NCBI RefSeq assembly: GCF_900111765.1
Contig: NZ_FOIB01000016.1
Coordinates: 62,001-126,000 of the forward strand
DNA length: 64,000 bases
Reading direction: 5' to 3'
DNA from: Myxococcus fulvus
Lineage (GTDB): Bacteria; Myxococcota; Myxococcia; Myxococcales; Myxococcaceae
Shown: positions 53,082-62,472 of the stretch, piece by piece
Layout: each line of letters begins with the position of its first letter
How positions within the stretch are numbered: the stretch's first letter is position 1
Notes under the pieces: generated by a model
What the model was told of the DNA's origin: nothing
What the model saw: only the letters and a program-made list of their open reading frames with translations
The model's database searches: none
Translations under genes and position numbers: made by a program

Positions 53082-56000
53082 TCAGTTGTCGAAGACCCAT
53101 TTACCCTGCGAACGCTCGCCATTCGGTTCGATGACTGTCGCCTCGACACGAAGATCATTGGGCCGACTCGTCGAATCTGTCCCGTAACGAGGCTCGACGC
53201 GGAAGCGGACTGTCGTCCCCGGCGTGCCCACGTACAGCCTTAGATTTTTCTCGAACTCATACCAATTGCGAGACCACCCCACATCCTCGGGGTGGCCTTC
53301 GGGACCAGGCATCCTCAAAGGCTTGTGCTTATTTTTGTCTACCGAGCCATTCTGACGACTTGGCTGTGGGACGTAGTTGATCTTCTCAGGGGGGCCTCCG
53401 AACTGCTTGCCAATGATGTGCCCCCCCTCGTCCTCTGCGTATTTCCCAAGCTCCGTGCTGTTACCCTGTCCATCCACAATGGCTGTCTTGTTCGCCCTAC
53501 CCTGTTCCTTCTTGATACGCACGCCGCCATTCGATGGCAAATAGAGCTCACCTTCCACCAGGGCAACCCGTCCACGAGCGTCCGTCACATACAAGAAGCG
53601 ACCATCGACCCAGTAAGCCGTATTGGGCTTCGGGTCGTTCAGCGCCTTGTTCTTGACGCCTGTCGTCACCTTGCTGCCCTGAACGCTCACATTCTCAGGA
53701 AGGATATTCGGCGGCAAGACATCCGCGACCCAGGGCGGTACTCCCTGGGGCAGCCGCTGGGCTCTTTCCGGAACCACGGGCGTGACGTCATCCTCACGCG
53801 CCACGTAGCCGCGGCCGTTCGTCAGTGAGTCCACCTGCGACGCGTGCGTGCGCAGCTGGTTCTCCACGCTGGCAATCTGCCGCTCCAGGTCCTTGAGCTG
53901 CTCCGCCGTCGCGGGCGTGGGCCCACCCGCTGCGTTCGTGAGCGTCTCATTCAGCTTCGCCTGCGTGGCCTCCAGGTTCGCGAGGATGCCGGAGAGCTTC
54001 TGCACCTCCAGCCGTGACTCGAAGCCCTGGCTGCCGTAGCCCGGCATGCCGGTGATGGCCTGCTTCACCTTGTCGATGAGCTGACGCACCTTGCCCGCGG
54101 CGCCCTCGTAGCGCTGGAGCACGCGCGCCGTCTCCATGTGCGCCTGGATGTCCTCGCGCGTCGCGTCGGGTCCCGCCTCGATGCGCACCTGCCCGTTGTC
54201 GTAGCGCACGTGCGTCGTGCGACCGTTGAGCTCGGGGTTGCGCACCACGGGGACGGGAGAACGGCCGGTGTCGTCGGTGCCCACCTCGGGCCGAGTGGGC
54301 CGCGTGGCCTCGGGAGCGTTCGCGCGGGGCGCGGGGATGAGCTGCCCCGTCGCGGGGTTCACCCGGAACTCGGTGGGGCGGTTCTCCACGCGGTTCTGCG
54401 GAGGACGGCCCGCCTGCTCCGGCCCCGCCGTCGGGTCTGTTCTCGGGGGGCGCTCCGTCGTCGGAGTGCCGGGTCGATTCTGGGGTCCCGTCGTCGAAGG
54501 GGGCGTCGTCGTGCCCGGGCGAGCGTCGGTCCCCGTCGTCGGCGTACCCGTGTCCGTCGTCGGGGTGGAGCCCGGGCTGCCCGCGTCCTGCGTGTCACCC
54601 GAGCCGTCAGGCCCGTTGCTCCCGTCGGAGCCGTTGCTTCCGTTGGCGCCATCGCTGCCGGGGCGCCGACGACCACCGCCCAGGTTCACCGTGGGGCCAC
54701 CCTCGCCACCACCGCCCTCGGCCGTCATGTCACGGTGGCGGCCGCTCACCTCGAAGTCCACCAGGCCCAGCTTCGCGCCCACCGCCAGCTCGCGGTCCTT
54801 GTACGAGCCGGTGGTGAACTTGGCCTCCACCTCGACGCCGTCGAAGGCGTTCTCGAACTTCCCGTCGACGAGGTTCTTGGTGATGGCCTGCACCTCCTCG
54901 CCGCTCAGGCCGCTGACCTCGGCGGTGAAGAACTTGCCCTCCGCTCCCGCGTCCACCGAGCCCTCGACGGAGATGGTCGTCTCCGCCGGGCCCGCGAACG
55001 CCGCGCTCGCGGGGCTCGCCATGAACGCCAGCATGTCCTTCGCGTCCACCTTGCTCGCATCCAGCGGAATCGACGTCTCCATGCTCACCGAGCCGGAGAC
55101 CTCGCCACCCAGGCTGATGCCCGCGTCGCCCTTGAGGCCGCCCGCGATGCTCGCCGCGCCGGAGCCCTCGATTTCAATCGAGCGCACCAGATGCGTCGGC
55201 TTGCCCTGTTCGAACTCCACCCGGTAGCTCGTCGTCGCGCCGATGCTCGCCGACAGCTCCGCGTTGGCCGCACCGAACTTGCCGCCGAGTCCCGCCTCCG
55301 CCTCCACGCCGACGTTCACCTCCATCGCCGACAGGTGGTCGAGCATGAACTTGTGGTCTTCACCGCCCGACGCCAGCGCCGCGGGGCCCTTGCCCAGGAT
55401 GACGGCTGCTTTCGCCGCCTCCTCCGGCGTGTCGAACGTCATCTCCACGCGGCCACCGGCCGACACGGACGCCGAGCCCACCAGGCCCACGCCCACGTCT
55501 CCCGTCACCTCCGCCGAGAGCTGGTACTTCCCGTCCGACGTCTTCTCGACCTCGACCTCGCCCTCGATGCCAGCCTTGAGGCCGACCTTCACGTCGAGGC
55601 TGCCGCTCAACGTAATCGTATCGCCCGGGCTGTTGAGCTTCTTGATTTCATCCGCCACCGCGTCCTCGATGGGCGCGGTGACCTGGTCGATGGCCATGTC
55701 GATGGGCTTGAGGACCATCTCCTTGGCGAAGCCCAACGCGTCCGAGGCGAAGTCCCCGGCCATCCCGGCCAGGTCCCCGAGTCCCTCGGTGACGAAGTCC
55801 TTCACATCCTGATGCCAGGGGAGCTGACGCTCCTTATCGAGCTCCTTGGGTTCCTTGCCAGGGACCACCTTGCCGTTGGAGTCGACGTCGAAGCCGACGT
55901 GGTCGTACTTCCAGCGGTTGTCACTCGCCTCCTGGAGGCTCTTCACCTCCGTCGGCTGGTGCTTCATCTGCAACTGGCCGTTCGCATCCACCGTGCCCGA

Positions 56001-57581
56001 CGACTGCGAGACAGTCTGCGTGCGATTGGCGTGGCCCTCGTCGAAGCGCGAGCCGTCCGGGTCATACCCCGTCACGGTGGTCTTGCTCGTGACGTTGCCC
56101 GGCGTCTTCTGCGACACGGCCGGCAGCGTGTCCGTCAGCACCGCGTCCTTCGGGCCCCGCGAAACCTCTTGCTGGTTGCGCACCACCTGCACGCCGTTGC
56201 CGTTCTTGTCCGTCTTCAACGGCTGCGTCTCGACCGACTCCGTCTTCTGCGTGGAGACCGCCGGCTCACCCTTGGCGTTGTACTTCGTCTCCTCCGTCAC
56301 CGTGAGGCTCGACTCCCCCGGCTTCAGCGACGTCGGCGAGTTGTTCGTCTTGTGATGGTCCTCGCCCTTGGAAGCATCATCGAGGGCCTTGCTCTGCGCC
56401 GCCTCGAAGCCGTTCACCGCGTCCGCGTTGAAGCCCGGAGTCTTGATCTCCGTCTTCTTCACCTGCTTGGTGGGGACGCCCCACTCGTTGTAGTCCGTCT
56501 GTGTCGTCTGCGTCGCCGGGCCCTTCGGCGTCCCGGGGCGATTCGCCAGCGACGCCGGCGGCTTCTCCATCCGCACTTCTTCCGTGCGGCTCTGAATCTT
56601 CGGCGGCGACTTCGACACGTCGTACTTCGTCGTCGACGACGTCGTCGTCTCACCCGTCTCCGGGTGTTGCTGCGTCTGGCTCTTCTTCGACTCCAGACCC
56701 GTCGTCTTCCCCTGCGCATCCGACGTCTTCGTCCACGTCGTCTCGCCGGTGGCTCCGTCCTTCGCCGTCACCGTGGACGTGGAGCTGCGGTCCTTCTTCA
56801 CCGTGACGGTGTTCCCGCTCTTCGCGTCCGACAGCGTCGTGTCGCCCGTCAGCGCGTTCTTCTTCACGTCGTACGTCGCGCCTGACGACGGGTCCTTGTA
56901 CTTCTCCCCGTCCTTCAGCTTCGTCGCGTCCTGCAAATCCTTCGCGTCCAGCGCGTCCAACGCCTCCGGCGGCTTCTCCCCCTCCACCGGCTTCACCGAG
57001 TTCTCCGGCGGTGGCGCCGTCGTCCCCAGCAGCTTCTCCAGCTCCGCCTTGCGCGCCGTCCCGTCGAACGCTGACACCAGCTCGTTCTTCTTCGGCTTGA
57101 CGCTCTCGATGTCCTTCTGGCTGTACGGCTCCGGCTTCTTCTCCTTCACCGCCTCCGTGTTCGCCTTCCCCATCGCCTCCTCGGCCTTCTTCGCCGACAA
57201 GGCCACCTGCTCCTCCGCCGCCTGCAGCTTCTTCGTCGCCGCGGCCGCCTTCTCGTCCGCCGCCTTCTTCGCCTTCTCCGCAGCAGCCGCGTCCGCCTGC
57301 GTCTTCTTCGCGTCCTCCGGCTTCTGGCCCGGCTTCTCCGCCGCCTTCTTCGCCGCCTCCGCCGTCTTCTTCGCCTCCGCCTGCTGCTTGCGCGCCGCCT
57401 CCGCCGCCTTGCGCGCCTCTTCCGCCGCCTTGCGCGCCGCCTCCGCCGCCTTGCGCGCCGCCTCTGCCGCCCTACGGGCTTCTTCCGCCGCTCTGCGTGC
57501 CGCCTCCGCCGCTCTGCGTTGCGCCTCGGCCGCCGCGGCCGCGTTCGAAGACCCTGCTCCACCCGTAGGTGACAGACCCAT
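53082..57581 (-). CDS. Giant modular toxin-like protein 1 with C-terminal DNA/RNA endonuclease-like domain
   Basis: A 1499-residue protein. Order: Ala/Arg/Lys/Glu coiled coil (about 15-140, AARRAAEEARR-type repeats); a Lys/Thr/Ser-rich region with repetitive short strands (about 190-600); a helical, weakly hydrophobic stretch (GLGDLAGMAGDFASDALGF); a beta-rich trunk (about 640-970, GSLDVKVGLKAG, TGDVGVGLVGSASVS); a Thr/Pro/Gly linker; a pre-toxin block (HVRYDNGQVRIEAGPDAT, ITGMPGYGSQGFESR); then DEGGHIIGKQFGG (1384-1396, H1388) with NYVPQ and a downstream NWYEFE, the pattern of DNA/RNA non-specific endonucleases used as polymorphic toxins. No signal peptide or lipobox. AGGGG precedes ATG 57581. 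No immunity gene follows: the next gene is convergent. Confidence 0.88.
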   Translation of the reverse strand: MGLSPTGGAGSSNAAAAAEAQRRAAEAARRAAEEARRAAEAARKAAEAARKAAEEARKAAEAARKQQAEAKKTAEAAKKAAEKPGQKPEDAKKTQADAAAAEKAKKAADEKAAAATKKLQAAEEQVALSAKKAEEAMGKANTEAVKEKKPEPYSQKDIESVKPKKNELVSAFDGTARKAELEKLLGTTAPPPENSVKPVEGEKPPEALDALDAKDLQDATKLKDGEKYKDPSSGATYDVKKNALTGDTTLSDAKSGNTVTVKKDRSSTSTVTAKDGATGETTWTKTSDAQGKTTGLESKKSQTQQHPETGETTTSSTTKYDVSKSPPKIQSRTEEVRMEKPPASLANRPGTPKGPATQTTQTDYNEWGVPTKQVKKTEIKTPGFNADAVNGFEAAQSKALDDASKGEDHHKTNNSPTSLKPGESSLTVTEETKYNAKGEPAVSTQKTESVETQPLKTDKNGNGVQVVRNQQEVSRGPKDAVLTDTLPAVSQKTPGNVTSKTTVTGYDPDGSRFDEGHANRTQTVSQSSGTVDANGQLQMKHQPTEVKSLQEASDNRWKYDHVGFDVDSNGKVVPGKEPKELDKERQLPWHQDVKDFVTEGLGDLAGMAGDFASDALGFAKEMVLKPIDMAIDQVTAPIEDAVADEIKKLNSPGDTITLSGSLDVKVGLKAGIEGEVEVEKTSDGKYQLSAEVTGDVGVGLVGSASVSAGGRVEMTFDTPEEAAKAAVILGKGPAALASGGEDHKFMLDHLSAMEVNVGVEAEAGLGGKFGAANAELSASIGATTSYRVEFEQGKPTHLVRSIEIEGSGAASIAGGLKGDAGISLGGEVSGSVSMETSIPLDASKVDAKDMLAFMASPASAAFAGPAETTISVEGSVDAGAEGKFFTAEVSGLSGEEVQAITKNLVDGKFENAFDGVEVEAKFTTGSYKDRELAVGAKLGLVDFEVSGRHRDMTAEGGGGEGGPTVNLGGGRRRPGSDGANGSNGSDGSNGPDGSGDTQDAGSPGSTPTTDTGTPTTGTDARPGTTTPPSTTGPQNRPGTPTTERPPRTDPTAGPEQAGRPPQNRVENRPTEFRVNPATGQLIPAPRANAPEATRPTRPEVGTDDTGRSPVPVVRNPELNGRTTHVRYDNGQVRIEAGPDATREDIQAHMETARVLQRYEGAAGKVRQLIDKVKQAITGMPGYGSQGFESRLEVQKLSGILANLEATQAKLNETLTNAAGGPTPATAEQLKDLERQIASVENQLRTHASQVDSLTNGRGYVAREDDVTPVVPERAQRLPQGVPPWVADVLPPNILPENVSVQGSKVTTGVKNKALNDPKPNTAYWVDGRFLYVTDARGRVALVEGELYLPSNGGVRIKKEQGRANKTAIVDGQGNSTELGKYAEDEGGHIIGKQFGGPPEKINYVPQPSRQNGSVDKNKHKPLRMPGPEGHPEDVGWSRNWYEFEKNLRLYVGTPGTTVRFRVEPRYGTDSTSRPNDLRVEATVIEPNGERSQGKWVFDN

Positions 57582-57902
57582 CGCGCACCCCTTTGTTCGT
57601 CAGAAATGACACCTCAATATCTGATTATCCCAAGAGAGGAAAAAGCGTTCCCTCTCATGCGAGTCATTTCCACCAGAGGGCAAGAATCCCAGTCGCGGGA
57701 CAGGCCGTGGCGGCAGACAAATCTGCCAACAACCGACAGGCTCCGTCACCAGCGCACAGTCACTCCTGCCAATAACAAGCAGCCCGAGAGGGACTCCCCG
57801 TACGGGCTTGCGCATACACAGACACAGGCGCCCGCCTCGTTGGAACTTTTCGAGTCCCATCGAAGTGCAGGCGCCACGTCACCCTGGATTGCCAACAAAG
57901 GC
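57582..57902. other. Intergenic region between toxin-like genes 2 and 1
   Basis: No gene is supported in these 321 bp although this is where an immunity gene for toxin-like protein 2 would be expected. The part next to gene 1 is A/T-richer than the surroundings. On the minus strand GATAAT (57629-57624) is a possible -10 element for gene 1. A 9-pair stem (GAGAGGAAA / TTCCCTCTC, one G-T pair, 5-nt loop) lies at 57634-57656 and could end the gene 2 transcript or control gene 1. Confidence 0.45.
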
Positions 57903-60900
57903 CTACCGTTCGAACCGGTCCATGCGGGTGGTGTTGCCAAAGCGCCAGTCGCCCCGCACCACTTCGCCGTCCGGAGTGGTCAGCAGCCCCTCGACCCGAA
58001 TCGAATCCGGTCGATTCGTCGCGTCGCTGAGGAACTGGGGCGTGATGCGGACCCGCACCGAGTCTCCGGCCCGCAGGTGCTCCGCCAGGTCCATCTCGAG
58101 CTCATGCCAGTTGCGCAGGGACTCCGTCGGGGCGCTGGAGGACTCCGGGCGGCGACGCGGGTCTCCCGGGAGCTGCGTCACCGACCCGTTCTGATAGCGG
58201 GTCTGCGGCACGTAGTTGAGGAACTCCGGAGGGCCGCCGAACTGCGCCCCCAACAGGTGTCCTCCCTCGTCGTGGGTGTACTTGCGCTGACTGCTCCCGA
58301 CCCGGACAGGGGTCCGCTGTCCGTTCTCGTCGTAGAGATACTCGCCGCTCCCCCGGCGCTGGGCCGACGGGCTCCGGACCGGGTCGGGCGCGAGCGCCAG
58401 GTCCCCCTCCACGGACATCACCCGTCCGCGGCTGTCCGTCACATACAGGTACCGACCATCCACCCAGTACGCGGTGTCGGGCGCGGGCGTGTTGAGCGCG
58501 CCATTGAGCCCGCTCCCATTGGTGACCTTGCTGCTCTCGCTGCGGACGTCCGCTGGGTTGATGTTCGGCGGAAGCGCGCGCGCCACCCACGGCGGAACCC
58601 CCTCCGGCAGACCGCCGAGGCGCTGGGGATTCACGACGGACTCGACCTCGCGCTGGCTGTTGGTGACCTGGAGCGTCTGCCCATCCCAGTACGCGGTGTT
58701 CGGCGCAAGGTCCGCGGGCAACCCACCGTCGCGGACCACGACGTCTCCCGGGCGGATGTGCGGCGGCAGGATGTCCGACACCCACGGCGCCACGCCCGGG
58801 GGCAGCCGCTCAGCCGCGAGGTCATCCTCGCGCGCCACGTAGCCACGCCCCGCCGTCAGCGAGTCCACCTGCGCCGCGTGGGTGCGCAGCTGGCTCTCCA
58901 CGCTGGCGATCTGCCGCTCCAGGTCCCGGAGCTGCTCGGCCGTCGCGGGCGTCGACGCGCCCGCCGCCTGGCTGAGCGTCTGCTGGAGCCCGGCCTGCGT
59001 GGTCTCCAGGTCCTGGAGGATGCCGGAGAGCTTGCGCACCTCGAGCCGCGACTCGAAGCCCTGGCTGCCGTAGCCCGGCATGCCGGTGATGGCCTGGCGC
59101 ACCCGGTCGACGAGCTGCCGCACCTGGCCCATGGCGCCCTCGTAGCGCTGGAGCACGCGCGCCGTCTCCATGTGCGCCTGGATGTCCTCGGCCGTCGCAT
59201 CCGGTCCGGCCTCGATGCGCACCCGGCCTTCGTCGTAGCGCACGTGCGTCGTGCGGCCCGCGAGCTCGGGGTTGCGCACCACGGGCACGGGCGGACGACC
59301 GGTGTCGTCGGTCCCGAACTCCGGCCGAGGCGCCGCTGACGGGTCCGGACGCCTCGCCTCCGGCACCGGCACCAACCGCCCCGTCGCGGGGTTCACCCGA
59401 TACTCGGGAGGCACGGGCCGGTTCTCAGCCGTGTTCCGAGGAGCACGCGCGGACGACTCCGCTCCCGGCGCCGTGGTCCGCGGTCCCCGAGGTGCCACGC
59501 CACCTCGAGGCGCAGGAGCGCCCGTGGTCGAAGGTCCCGGTCGAGGCTCCGCACCCGGCGCCCCCGGAGCCGCTCCGACAGGCCCCGGTCGAGGCTCCGC
59601 ACCCGGCGCCCCCGGAGCCGCTCCGACAGGTCCCGGTCGAGACTCCGCACCCGTCGCGCCTGGAGCCGCTCCGACAGGTCCCGGTCGACGGTCGGGGTCA
59701 GGGCTCGCCCCTGGCGCCTGTGGCCCCTCGGCACCCGGCGCGGTCGCGCGGGGGTCCGCCTCGGAAGTGCCCGGCCCCCGCGCATCGCCCGCGCCGTTGC
59801 TCCCATCCGAGCCCTCCGAGCCATTGCGCGAACGCCCACCGAGGCTCACCGTCGTGCCGCCGCTGCCGCTGGCCCCTTCGGCCGTGACGTCGCGATGCCG
59901 CGCGTTGACCTCGAAGTCCAACACGCCGAGCCGCGCGCCCACGCCCGTCTCGCGGTCCGTGAACGAGCCCGTGGTGAACCGCGCCTCCACGTCCACGCCC
60001 TCGAACGCGTTGTCGAAGCGTCCCTCGGCGAGGTTGCGGGAGAGCGTCTGCACCTGCTCGCCGCGCAGACCGCTGACCTCGGCGGTGAAGAACCGGCCCT
60101 CGGGACCGGCATCCACCGCGCCTTCCACGGAGAAGGTCGTCTGCGCGGGCCCGGCGAACGCCGCGCTCGCGGGGCTGGCCACGAACGCGAGCATGTCCTG
60201 GGGGTTCACCTGGCTCCCATCGATGGGAATCGAGGTCTCCAGGCTCGCGGAGCCGGTGACCTCTCCACCGATGTTGATGCCCGAGTTGCCACGCAGGCCG
60301 CTGGCGATGCTGGCCCCACCAGAGCCTTCGATTTCAATCGAGCGCACCAGGTTCGAGGGCCGGCCCCGCTCGAACTCCACGCGGTAGCTCGTCGTCGCGC
60401 CCAGGCTGGCGGACAGCTCCGCGTTGGCCGGACCGAGCCTCGCGCCCAGGCCCGCCTCCGCCTCGGCGCCGACGTTCACCTCCATGGCGGACAGGTGCTC
60501 GACGAGGAAGGCCTGGTCCTCGCCACCGGAGGTGATGGCCGCGGGGCCCTCGCCCAGGATGACGGCCGCGCGAGCCACCTCCTCCGGCGTCTGGAACTCC
60601 ATCTCCACGCGGCCGCCACCGGACACCGACGCGGAGCCCACCAAGCCCACGCCCACGTCGCCCGTGACCTCCGCGGAGAGCTGGTAGCCGTCGGAGGTGC
60701 GCTCCACCTCCACCTCGCCATCGATGCCGGCCTTCAGGCCCACCTTCACATCGAGGCTGCCGCTCAACGACAGCGTGTCACCCGGGCTGTTGAGTCGCCG
60801 GACCTCGTTCGCCACCGCGTTCTCCACCGGCGCGACGACCCTGTCCCTGACGGCGTCGAAGGGGCGGAAGACCGTGTCCCTGACGAAGCCCAGCGTATTC

Positions 60901-62120
60901 GAGGCGACGTTGCCCGCCACACCCAGCAAATCGCCCACGCCCTGGGTGACGGCGTTCCCCATGTCACCCAACCAGGAGAACGGGTTCGCCGTCCTCACGG
61001 TGGCGGAGGCCGGGCCCAGCGACGCCTGGCCGATGGTCCCCGTGGAGACGGTGACGCGGTTTCCGCCTGGTGGACCCAGGTCCTTCCCACCGAAGAGCCC
61101 ACCGGGTCGCAGCAAGGTGTTGACCCTCCCCGTCGCCGGGAACAGAGCACCCAATCCCTTCGCCACCGGCGACCCGACCGTGGCCGTGGCCGACTGGGGC
61201 CCGATACCCGTGAGCGCCTTGGGAGGCATTGCCCCCACCGCGCCCGGGCCGAACACGCCCCTGGACAGGGCGGTCCCGCCCCGCTGGCCGAGCAGCGGCG
61301 ACGGGGCGCCCACCTGCTGCGCGAGCGAAGGCGCCGTGGAGCCAACCCGCTGACCGAGCAACGGTGACGTTGCACCGACCTGCTGCGCGAGCGAAGGCGC
61401 CGTGGAGCCAACCCGCTGGCCACGCAGCGCTGACAAGGGACCCACTTGCTGCGCGAGCGAAGGCGCCGTGGAGCCCACCTGCTGGCCACGCAGCGCTGAC
61501 AAGGGACTCACTTGCTTCGCGAGCGAAGGCGCAATGGAGCCCACCTGCTGACCGAGCGGCGGTGTCGCGGTCCCCGGGCGCTTCGCCCGCGTCAGCGAGG
61601 CGGTCCCCACGCCACCCTCGAGCGGCGGTGTCACGCCAGGCTGCTGACCCGCGGTCCCCACCCGCTTCGGCAGCGCCGGACTCCGGCCGGAGCCCTCGAA
61701 CGAGGAGACGGCTTCGTTCCGCCGCGGCCTGACACCGCCGACGGCCCTCTTCACGGCGGGCAAAGGCGTCTCACGGAGCGCGGCGGCGGGAGCCGGCACC
61801 GTCGCCGGCCTCTCATTGGCCACGCGCTTCGCCGCCACCGGAGCGGGAGCCCTGGGCCTGCGCGCCTCCTCGGCCCGAGGACGCGGGGGCTGTGCGACCT
61901 TCTTCGCCACCGCGGCGGGCTTCTTCGCCACGGCCTGTGGTTTCCGAGCCGTCGCCGCCCTGCGAGCCGTCTCCGCCGCCGCCCTTCTCGCGGCCTCCGC
62001 GGCGGCCCTGCGCGCAGCCTCCGCCGCCCTGCGCGCGGCCTCCTCCGCCCTGCGACGGGCCGCCTCCGCCGCCGCTGCCGCCTGCGAAGCTCCCGCACCT
62101 CTCGTGGGTGACAGCGCCAT
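57903..62120 (-). CDS. Giant modular toxin-like protein 2 with C-terminal DNA/RNA endonuclease-like domain
   Basis: A 1405-residue paralog of the downstream protein. Ala/Arg-rich coiled coil (15-60), basic Pro/Ala region, four 22-residue repeats (190-277, GSTAPSLAQQVG core), a helical stretch (VGDLLGVAGNVASNTLGF), the beta-rich trunk closely matching protein 1, a hinge of 16-residue RPGPVGAAPGAPGAEP repeats, the pre-toxin block (HVRYDEGRVRIEAGPDAT, ITGMPGYGSQGFESR), and the nuclease-like end DEGGHLLGAQFGG (1284-1296) with NYVPQ and NWHELE. Before the nuclease both proteins share NTAYWVDGRYLYVTDSRGRV-like text. No export signal. GAGGAG precedes ATG 62120. The region between coiled coil and trunk is wholly different from protein 1. 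Confidence 0.88.
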   Translation of the reverse strand: MALSPTRGAGASQAAAAAEAARRRAEEAARRAAEAARRAAAEAARRAAAETARRAATARKPQAVAKKPAAVAKKVAQPPRPRAEEARRPRAPAPVAAKRVANERPATVPAPAAALRETPLPAVKRAVGGVRPRRNEAVSSFEGSGRSPALPKRVGTAGQQPGVTPPLEGGVGTASLTRAKRPGTATPPLGQQVGSIAPSLAKQVSPLSALRGQQVGSTAPSLAQQVGPLSALRGQRVGSTAPSLAQQVGATSPLLGQRVGSTAPSLAQQVGAPSPLLGQRGGTALSRGVFGPGAVGAMPPKALTGIGPQSATATVGSPVAKGLGALFPATGRVNTLLRPGGLFGGKDLGPPGGNRVTVSTGTIGQASLGPASATVRTANPFSWLGDMGNAVTQGVGDLLGVAGNVASNTLGFVRDTVFRPFDAVRDRVVAPVENAVANEVRRLNSPGDTLSLSGSLDVKVGLKAGIDGEVEVERTSDGYQLSAEVTGDVGVGLVGSASVSGGGRVEMEFQTPEEVARAAVILGEGPAAITSGGEDQAFLVEHLSAMEVNVGAEAEAGLGARLGPANAELSASLGATTSYRVEFERGRPSNLVRSIEIEGSGGASIASGLRGNSGINIGGEVTGSASLETSIPIDGSQVNPQDMLAFVASPASAAFAGPAQTTFSVEGAVDAGPEGRFFTAEVSGLRGEQVQTLSRNLAEGRFDNAFEGVDVEARFTTGSFTDRETGVGARLGVLDFEVNARHRDVTAEGASGSGGTTVSLGGRSRNGSEGSDGSNGAGDARGPGTSEADPRATAPGAEGPQAPGASPDPDRRPGPVGAAPGATGAESRPGPVGAAPGAPGAEPRPGPVGAAPGAPGAEPRPGPSTTGAPAPRGGVAPRGPRTTAPGAESSARAPRNTAENRPVPPEYRVNPATGRLVPVPEARRPDPSAAPRPEFGTDDTGRPPVPVVRNPELAGRTTHVRYDEGRVRIEAGPDATAEDIQAHMETARVLQRYEGAMGQVRQLVDRVRQAITGMPGYGSQGFESRLEVRKLSGILQDLETTQAGLQQTLSQAAGASTPATAEQLRDLERQIASVESQLRTHAAQVDSLTAGRGYVAREDDLAAERLPPGVAPWVSDILPPHIRPGDVVVRDGGLPADLAPNTAYWDGQTLQVTNSQREVESVVNPQRLGGLPEGVPPWVARALPPNINPADVRSESSKVTNGSGLNGALNTPAPDTAYWVDGRYLYVTDSRGRVMSVEGDLALAPDPVRSPSAQRRGSGEYLYDENGQRTPVRVGSSQRKYTHDEGGHLLGAQFGGPPEFLNYVPQTRYQNGSVTQLPGDPRRRPESSSAPTESLRNWHELEMDLAEHLRAGDSVRVRITPQFLSDATNRPDSIRVEGLLTTPDGEVVRGDWRFGNTTRMDRFER
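59533..59676 (-). repeat. Three tandem 48-bp repeats in toxin-like gene 2
   Basis: Units at 59533-59580, 59581-59628 and 59629-59676 encode RPGPVGAAPGAPGAEP or close variants; a partial fourth unit starts at 59677. The third unit differs at several bases. The encoded Pro/Gly/Ala chain looks like a flexible hinge between trunk and pre-toxin block. Confidence 0.9.
61290..61553 (-). repeat. Four tandem 66-bp repeats in toxin-like gene 2
   Basis: Four in-frame 22-codon units (residues 190-211, 212-233, 234-255, 256-277) with the core GSTAPSLAQQVG. The last two end in SPLL, the first two in SALR, so the array grew by duplication of pairs or single units. No matching repeat exists in toxin-like gene 1. 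Confidence 0.92.
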
Positions 62121-62472
62121 CGTGCTCCTCGATTCGTCGAAGTCGACAACCCATTACCGAGACAGGCAGCACCCGGTTACATCCGGAGTTCTTGCAACTC
62201 CAAAACAACAGCCACGATGTTCGAATCCATGAAGACGCGAAGAGAGGCGTCACCCGCCTCCTGCGCTGAAGGCATCAAACTTCCACGACGGCGGCACGAA
62301 GCAGCGCGTCCGGAGGCGCACGCCCCTGTCTGTCATGTGTTTGTGACAAACATCGCGGCCCGCTCGCCGCGGGTGCCTCACACGGTGCGCGAGCACGTCC
62401 CCCCAAACGCAAAACGGTCCCCCGAGCACGAAGCCCAGGGGACCGCGGTACTTCAGCGCGACGAAGCCGCGC
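62121..62472. other. Intergenic region upstream of toxin-like gene 2
   Basis: These 352 bp hold no supported gene. A 6-bp inverted repeat GGAGTT/AACTCC with 5-bp spacer lies at 62185-62201, about 65 bp before the start of gene 2, a possible small operator. The terminator of the upstream small gene is at 62415-62445. No clear promoter seen. Confidence 0.4.
62415..62445 (-). terminator. Intrinsic terminator after the candidate immunity gene
   Basis: Perfect 8-bp stem CGGTCCCC / GGGGACCG with a 15-nt loop, followed on the minus strand by CCGTTTTGCGTTTG. It separates the toxin 3/immunity pair from toxin-like gene 2. Confidence 0.7.

Noticed and set aside
54138..56885. 915-codon open frame antisense to toxin-like gene 1
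   Set aside because: Arg/His/Leu-rich shadow frame without motifs.
57600..57860. 86-codon minus-strand ORF between toxin-like genes 2 and 1, where an immunity gene might be
   Set aside because: No ribosome-binding site, irregular composition, overlaps the likely promoter of gene 1; not convincing as a gene.
61280..61560. Tandem DNA repeats considered as a CRISPR array or IS end
   Set aside because: The 66-bp units are contiguous, without spacers, and in frame inside a coding gene.
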